Below, piece after piece: positions 59,582-64,000 of a stretch of DNA of 64,000 nucleotides (the first letter of the stretch is position 1; each line of letters begins with the position of its first letter). The DNA is from Cellvibrio polysaccharolyticus (GTDB lineage: Bacteria; Pseudomonadota; Gammaproteobacteria; Pseudomonadales; Cellvibrionaceae). Location: positions 434,001 to 498,000 of the forward strand of contig NZ_PRDL01000001.1 in assembly GCF_015182315.1 (NCBI RefSeq). The letters run 5' to 3'. The notes beneath the pieces were generated by a model that had not been told where the DNA came from, did not search any database, and saw nothing but the letters and a program-made list of their open reading frames with translations. Both the position numbers and the translations under genes were made by a program.

Positions 59582-62203
59582 ATGCGTAAATCGGCATTTT
59601 TACTATCTTTGGTAATTGCTCTTACTGCTTGCGATAATAATGGCCAGGATGTACAGGCCGAAGTGAATCGTTACGAGCGATCGGCCACCGCTTACCAGCA
59701 GCAGGGGCAGTACCGTGCTGCTATTCTCGAAGCCCGAAATGCCATTCAACTGCAGCCAGGCAATTCGGCTGGTTATATTTTACTAGCCAATATTTACAAC
59801 AAAATTGGCGTATACGCATCCACTCGAAATTTACTGGAACCTCTGCTGGAAAAACACCCCGAGGTTTTTGTAGAGTTGGCCGAAGCCTACGTTGAAGGAA
59901 GAAAATTCCGCTCTGCTATCAATCTTTTAAATTCAGGAAACATTCGAAATCTGAATGAAAACGAACAACGCCGTGCCTACGGTATACAGGCACGGGCTTA
60001 TATTGCGCTGGGTGATGTCGAAGGTTTTCAAAAAACACTCGAAAAGGTTAAGGCAATTCCCGGCAGCGAAGGACAATCTGCCTATTTGAGTGCAGAGTTC
60101 TTTATGGCTCAAGGCAATCGGGAAAAAGCTGCAGAGACCTTGAAGGCTGCATTACAAACCGGGCCTGATCATTTACGCAGTCTGATTCTGGCTGGTCAGA
60201 TTGAATTTATGGAAAACCATCTGGATGCTGCCGAGGCGCATTTAACGCGCGCACTTACGCTCACTGCTAATGGGGATGTGTTAACCGCCGAGCGAGCCAC
60301 GATTCTTGATTATTTAACTCAGGTATTGATCCAGCAGGGCAGAACCAGTGAGGCCTATGCTTATCAACGATTATTGGCTGACTCCAATAACGAAGGTGAG
60401 TTGTTAAGAAAGAAATATGCGGATGCCCTGGAGTTGTATCAACAAGGAAAACTGGAAGAATCTGCCAAATTATTACAGGAAATTCGCTCGTTAAGCCCTA
60501 CGCATACCAGTGCCGGAACCTTGTTAGGGCTCATCCAATATCAGCAAGGCGACAATGAAGAAGCTGTGGAGCTCTTCAATCAGTACCTTGACACAGAAAC
60601 CGCCAGCTCTTCATTGATTCAAGCGGCGGCTATGGCAAAGTACCAAAGCAACAACAATATTCAGGATGCTATTGGTTTGCTGCGTGATGCCGCCAATCGC
60701 CAGCCCGAAGACGCCAATATCCAGGCCAGTTTGGGATTAGCTTTATTGGAAGCTGATCCGGTCAGCCAGCAAGGTGCTGATGCTATTGAAAAAAGCCTCT
60801 CTTTGAATCCGGCGCAACAACGCTTGCGACTGGCTTTGGCTAAACGTCAAATGACACTGGGCGATAAAGAGGGAGCTATAGGCCAGTTGGAAACGGCCTA
60901 TAAAACCCAGCCTGAAGATCTCGCTGTGCAACAAACCTATTTGAGCACACTGCTGGCAGAAGGCAGAGAGAATCGGGTTGATCAGGAAATTCAGGCATTC
61001 AAAAAGCAGTACCCTGACAATGTGCGGGGCGCCTTCCTTGAAGGCTGGTTCCGGCTTCACCAAAAAAAATATGCCGAAGCTCGATCGTTATTCGGTAAAA
61101 CGCTGAAAAATCCGGACAGCCCGGATCGTGCAATTGCTTATATGGGGTTGGCGCAAACCTGGGAGCGTGAAAACCAATGGGCAAAAGCTGCTGAGGTCTG
61201 GTCGGAAGCGTTGACTGATATGCCTGGTCAGATTGAGGGCTATTCACAATGGATGAATGCGCTGGAAAAGTCCGGCAACTCGCAACAAGCGATTCCTTTT
61301 CTAACCAAGCTTGAAGAAAAAGGCGCGTGGCAAACTTCGGTTATGCTTTCCCAGCTCACCTTTAACGACGGTAATATTGAAAAAGCCATTGAGCATATCC
61401 AGTTAGCATTGGAGAAAAGTGAGCATGCCGGTTTTGTCAGAAATATCGCTGCTGATCTTTATAATCGTTTAGCGATCCGTGACCGCTCCCAAGGGAAAAT
61501 CCCCGAAGCCAAGATCAGCTTTTTGAAAGCGTTGGAATATAATCCATCCAATATTAATTATTTGGCTAACCTCGTAGACACAGAGCTGTTTACCAACAAC
61601 GCTCAGGAAGCAAATCGCCTGCTTGATGCCTTTAAACCACAGGAAGAAGATAAAGCGGCCTGGCACTATTTAAAGGGGCTTATTCATCGTGCAGCAGAAG
61701 AAACCGGTCCATCGTTAGAAGCGTTTCAGACTTCATGGGCAGTAAAGCCGACTGAAAGTGCCGCAGAAGCTATCTTCTCTGCCCATCAGGCAGCAGGCAA
61801 TACAGCTGGCAGAGACGAATGGCTGAATGAATGGCTGAATAAACTGCCGAATAGTGCCAAGGCTACTCTGGTTAAAGCCATGCAATATCAACAGGCCGGT
61901 AATCTGAAAGAGGCGGAAGTCTGGTATCAGCGCAGTATAGAAATTTCGGCAGATTCGGTCATTGCATTTAATAATCTTGCCTGGATCTACCATGAGCAAA
62001 AGGACAAGCGGGCACTTGAGTATGCCAAACGTGCATACGATCTTGCTCCGCAAAGTCCCGTGATTCTTGATACCTACGGTTGGATGTTGGTGAATGCAGG
62101 TAGTGTCAAGGAGGGGGTGGCGTATCTTGAGCAAGCCGAAAAAATTGCTCCCGATAATGCTGATGTTAAAGAACATCTTCAGAAAGCCCGGCAACAGTTG
62201 TAA
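59582..62203 (+). CDS. prsT: PrsT-like TPR lipoprotein of the XrtA/PEP-CTERM system
   Basis: 873 residues from the ATG at 59582, just after GGGGT; ATGs at 59570 and 59579 are possible. The signal MRKSAFLLSLVIALTAC gives a lipid Cys17. The rest is a tandem array of about 20 TPR units (for example AYQQQGQYRAAILEARNAIQ, LEYAKRAYDLAPQSPVILDT). Length, lipobox and TPR array fit PrsT of exosortase loci, which is needed for exopolysaccharide/PEP-CTERM function. It is probably a periplasmic scaffold linking synthesis and export, comparable in role to BcsC or AlgK TPR proteins. Function is by analogy. Confidence 0.88.
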   Translation: MRKSAFLLSLVIALTACDNNGQDVQAEVNRYERSATAYQQQGQYRAAILEARNAIQLQPGNSAGYILLANIYNKIGVYASTRNLLEPLLEKHPEVFVELAEAYVEGRKFRSAINLLNSGNIRNLNENEQRRAYGIQARAYIALGDVEGFQKTLEKVKAIPGSEGQSAYLSAEFFMAQGNREKAAETLKAALQTGPDHLRSLILAGQIEFMENHLDAAEAHLTRALTLTANGDVLTAERATILDYLTQVLIQQGRTSEAYAYQRLLADSNNEGELLRKKYADALELYQQGKLEESAKLLQEIRSLSPTHTSAGTLLGLIQYQQGDNEEAVELFNQYLDTETASSSLIQAAAMAKYQSNNNIQDAIGLLRDAANRQPEDANIQASLGLALLEADPVSQQGADAIEKSLSLNPAQQRLRLALAKRQMTLGDKEGAIGQLETAYKTQPEDLAVQQTYLSTLLAEGRENRVDQEIQAFKKQYPDNVRGAFLEGWFRLHQKKYAEARSLFGKTLKNPDSPDRAIAYMGLAQTWERENQWAKAAEVWSEALTDMPGQIEGYSQWMNALEKSGNSQQAIPFLTKLEEKGAWQTSVMLSQLTFNDGNIEKAIEHIQLALEKSEHAGFVRNIAADLYNRLAIRDRSQGKIPEAKISFLKALEYNPSNINYLANLVDTELFTNNAQEANRLLDAFKPQEEDKAAWHYLKGLIHRAAEETGPSLEAFQTSWAVKPTESAAEAIFSAHQAAGNTAGRDEWLNEWLNKLPNSAKATLVKAMQYQQAGNLKEAEVWYQRSIEISADSVIAFNNLAWIYHEQKDKRALEYAKRAYDLAPQSPVILDTYGWMLVNAGSVKEGVAYLEQAEKIAPDNADVKEHLQKARQQL

Positions 62204-62270
62204 TTGTGAACAGAGGAAAAAGAAAAAGACGAATAAATAACTCGGGCATGGCTTTTGTGGGTAACGCATA

Positions 62271-63299
62271 GTGTCGATGCCTGATTCTTCTGCCCGTGTG
62301 GATGAAATAAAATCCTCTCCGAAAATAGACAGTTTTTTTCGAAGTGAAGCCTGGTTGGAAGCCTGGATTGACACCTATGGGAAAGATCCTCGTATTACCT
62401 TGATCGACCCCTTTGGTCGTAACAACCCACGGGAAATTTTTTACCGTATTAAATCTCCCGTGCGCAAGTGGTTATCCTTTCAAGCGATTGCTTTGGCCGG
62501 TACTGCCATTCACCCACTCTCCGCTCCACGCTCTGAATACAATTATGTGGGTGATTTTTTATGTGATGAAGAGCTATTTTCGGCGTTGGGTAATTCATCC
62601 TGGTCACAAATTGTTTTTAAAGATATGGCAAAGTGGGCTGCTGAGAATATAGAGTTACTGGCTGCTAAAACTGGTTGGTCCTTGCATTCCAATCCGCAGG
62701 AGGTGACCTATTACGTCAGTGCTGCTGATGTCAGTGTCTACAAGGCGTCCTTAGCTGCGTCGACACGGGCCCGGTATTTTAACCGCCGTGAGCGTCTGAA
62801 AAATTCAGGAGAACTTGAATTCAGGGAGTACGATATTAGGGATGCCGATGCATTTTTTGATGTGTTGGACAGTTTTCACTGTATACGATGGGGGCAACCC
62901 TGTTATACCTCGGTCAGTAGAAGTTTTCTGAAAAATTTCATGCAGCGATTTGTCTCAACAGGGGCGATCTTGATGCAAGCCATGTTGTTGAATGGGAAGC
63001 CAATTTCCGTGCTTTATGATGTCCTCTACAAAGGTCGTCGTTATAACCTCCAATCCGGCTTTTCCGAACATGCGTTAAAAGGTATTTCACCGGGTGCTTT
63101 ACATATGGGTTACGCCATCGAGACGGCTATAGAGTCCGGACAAGAATATGATTTTTTAGCCGGGAGTGGAAAAAATCAAAACTACAAAGCGGGCATAGCC
63201 AATCGGCAGGAAATTATACAGACAGTAACGGTAGAAAAATCAAACGTTAAAATCATGCGAGGCCTAAAGCAATTCGTATCGGCTTTGAATAAAGGCTGA
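62271..63299 (+). CDS. GNAT/FemAB-like protein of the exopolysaccharide locus
   Basis: 342 residues from a GTG at 62271; an ATG two codons later at 62277 is an equal alternative. The C-terminal two thirds resemble the Acetyltransf_6/FemAB-like GNAT fold: STRARYFNRRERLKNSGELEF, then RFVSTGAILMQAMLLNGKPIS and YNLQSGFSEHALKGISPGALHMGYAIE, followed by YDFLAGSG. Similar proteins accompany exopolysaccharide and cellulose (BcsL-type) genes, presumably acylating the polymer or its precursor. Substrate unknown. The gene is AT-richer than the start of the operon. Confidence 0.78.
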   Translation: MSMPDSSARVDEIKSSPKIDSFFRSEAWLEAWIDTYGKDPRITLIDPFGRNNPREIFYRIKSPVRKWLSFQAIALAGTAIHPLSAPRSEYNYVGDFLCDEELFSALGNSSWSQIVFKDMAKWAAENIELLAAKTGWSLHSNPQEVTYYVSAADVSVYKASLAASTRARYFNRRERLKNSGELEFREYDIRDADAFFDVLDSFHCIRWGQPCYTSVSRSFLKNFMQRFVSTGAILMQAMLLNGKPISVLYDVLYKGRRYNLQSGFSEHALKGISPGALHMGYAIETAIESGQEYDFLAGSGKNQNYKAGIANRQEIIQTVTVEKSNVKIMRGLKQFVSALNKG

Positions 63300-63326
63300 T
63301 CGTAGCAACTCATTTGGATCCACATT

Positions 63327-64000
63327 GTGTCATCAAAAACCTTATTGATTTTTAAAAGTTCAGGATTTCGCGTATTAAATACGCTAGTAGGCGTGGCGAT
63401 AGGCATTCTGATGATGCCATTTTTGATTAATACATTAGGCCAGGAGTTGTACGGCCTATGGATTGTCATCGGCAGTATTGTAGGCACTTATTACTTGCTG
63501 GATCTTGGGTTTAATCAAGCAGTAACCCGTTATGTATCCAAATATATTCATCAAAACAATCCGGAGGCTGCCAACCGGATTATTAATACTGCATTAATAA
63601 TTTATAGTGTGCTGGGCATCGTTGTGTTGGTTATTTCCATTGTTGCTGCGCAATATGGCGCAGAAAAACTAATGGATAATACTGACAATCTTGATGTCGT
63701 TAAAATGATACTGATTGTTACCGGTTTATCTCTGGCCATAGAGTTTCCAGCCAAAGCGTTTCCAGGAATCCTTAGTGCATATATGCGATATGACTTTATC
63801 GCTTTGGTGAAACTTGGGAAAAGCGTCCTTGACGCTGTTTTGATTTATCTGTTTTTATCAAATGGATATGGGCTGGTTGCGATGGCTCTAATCATGATGA
63901 TAACGGGATTGGTAAGTACAGCAATATATGTAAGATTTACAACCAGCCTATTTAAAGAGCTTGAATTCAGAAAATCTTCTATAGATGCGGCTACTTTGAA
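63327..64000 (+). CDS. Polysaccharide flippase (Wzx-like), truncated by the window end
   Basis: Read directly from the sequence: a GTG at 63327 opens a frame that runs to the window edge without stop (224 residues visible). It begins SSKTLLIFKSSGFRVLNTL and continues with at least five hydrophobic segments. MPFLINTLGQELYGLWIVIG is the Wzx/PST-family signature for the first two helices, and YYLLDLGFNQAVTRYVSKYI is typical of the second pair. It would move undecaprenyl-linked repeat units across the inner membrane. The start is provisional since no strong ribosome site is visible. Confidence 0.85.
   Translation, partial: MSSKTLLIFKSSGFRVLNTLVGVAIGILMMPFLINTLGQELYGLWIVIGSIVGTYYLLDLGFNQAVTRYVSKYIHQNNPEAANRIINTALIIYSVLGIVVLVISIVAAQYGAEKLMDNTDNLDVVKMILIVTGLSLAIEFPAKAFPGILSAYMRYDFIALVKLGKSVLDAVLIYLFLSNGYGLVAMALIMMITGLVSTAIYVRFTTSLFKELEFRKSSIDAATL

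Noticed and set aside
1..64000. CRISPR arrays, insertion sequences, prophage genes
   Set aside because: No regularly spaced repeats, transposase or phage structural genes were found on reading the window.

Overview
The window reads as chromosomal DNA of a polysaccharide-degrading gammaproteobacterium. The gene content (xseB-ispA-dxs, a P. aeruginosa che2-like chemotaxis operon, GH105, DUF1961 and DUF1080 carbohydrate genes, XrtA/PEP-CTERM-type exopolysaccharide genes) fits a Cellvibrio-like organism. That placement is inferred from gene content only. No phage, transposase, integrase or CRISPR array was seen. Coding density is high and the GC content looks moderate.

Layout. (1) 1-6.7 kb: separate housekeeping and envelope genes: a 5'-truncated DUF1961 protein, an SDR behind a SoxR-box-like promoter, a PH-like membrane protein, a GFA protein, CsbD, two membrane proteins and a META/DUF4377 lipoprotein. 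(2) 7.2-15.9 kb: a complete chemotaxis operon mcp-cheY-STAS-cheA-mcp-cheW-cheR-cheD-cheB. (3) 16.2-20.4 kb: an orphan NarL-type regulator, the guanidinium exporter gdx/sugE behind a guanidine-II (mini-ykkC) riboswitch, and, on the minus strand, ccoG followed by a MocR-type regulator. (4) 20.6-31.8 kb, minus strand: a surface-glycan cassette that reads DegT aminotransferase, ACP, KAS III, SDR, PglD-like acyltransferase, DUF115 protein, methyltransferase, giant three-part glycosyltransferase. It resembles flagellin-glycosylation islands that make an N-acylated amino sugar. (5) 32-39.4 kb: an NlpE-like lipoprotein, a small unknown protein, a MATE pump, and a TolC-HlyD-ABC2-ABC2 operon with no ATPase gene. 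(6) 39.5-42.7 kb: xseB-ispA-dxs. (7) 42.8-50.2 kb: a GtrII-like membrane protein, a secreted GH105 hydrolase, and a 1231-residue secreted fusion of cytochrome c, PA14, beta-propeller and DUF1080 domains. (8) tRNA-Arg(CCG). (9) 50.4-64 kb: an exopolysaccharide locus. Its minus-strand arm carries a nucleotide-sugar dehydrogenase, an epimerase and a polysaccharide deacetylase. Its plus-strand arm carries an EpsB-like sugar transferase, export lipoprotein, chain-length protein, kinase-like protein with a broken P-loop, beta-barrel, PrsT-like TPR lipoprotein, GNAT/FemAB-like protein and a flippase cut by the window end.

The items most worth following up are the 1231-residue electron-transfer/3-keto-sugar fusion, the acyl-making glycan cassette, the ATPase-less exporter, the kinase without a P-loop lysine, the SDR lacking its catalytic tyrosine under a SoxR-like promoter, and the guanidine-II riboswitch in front of gdx.
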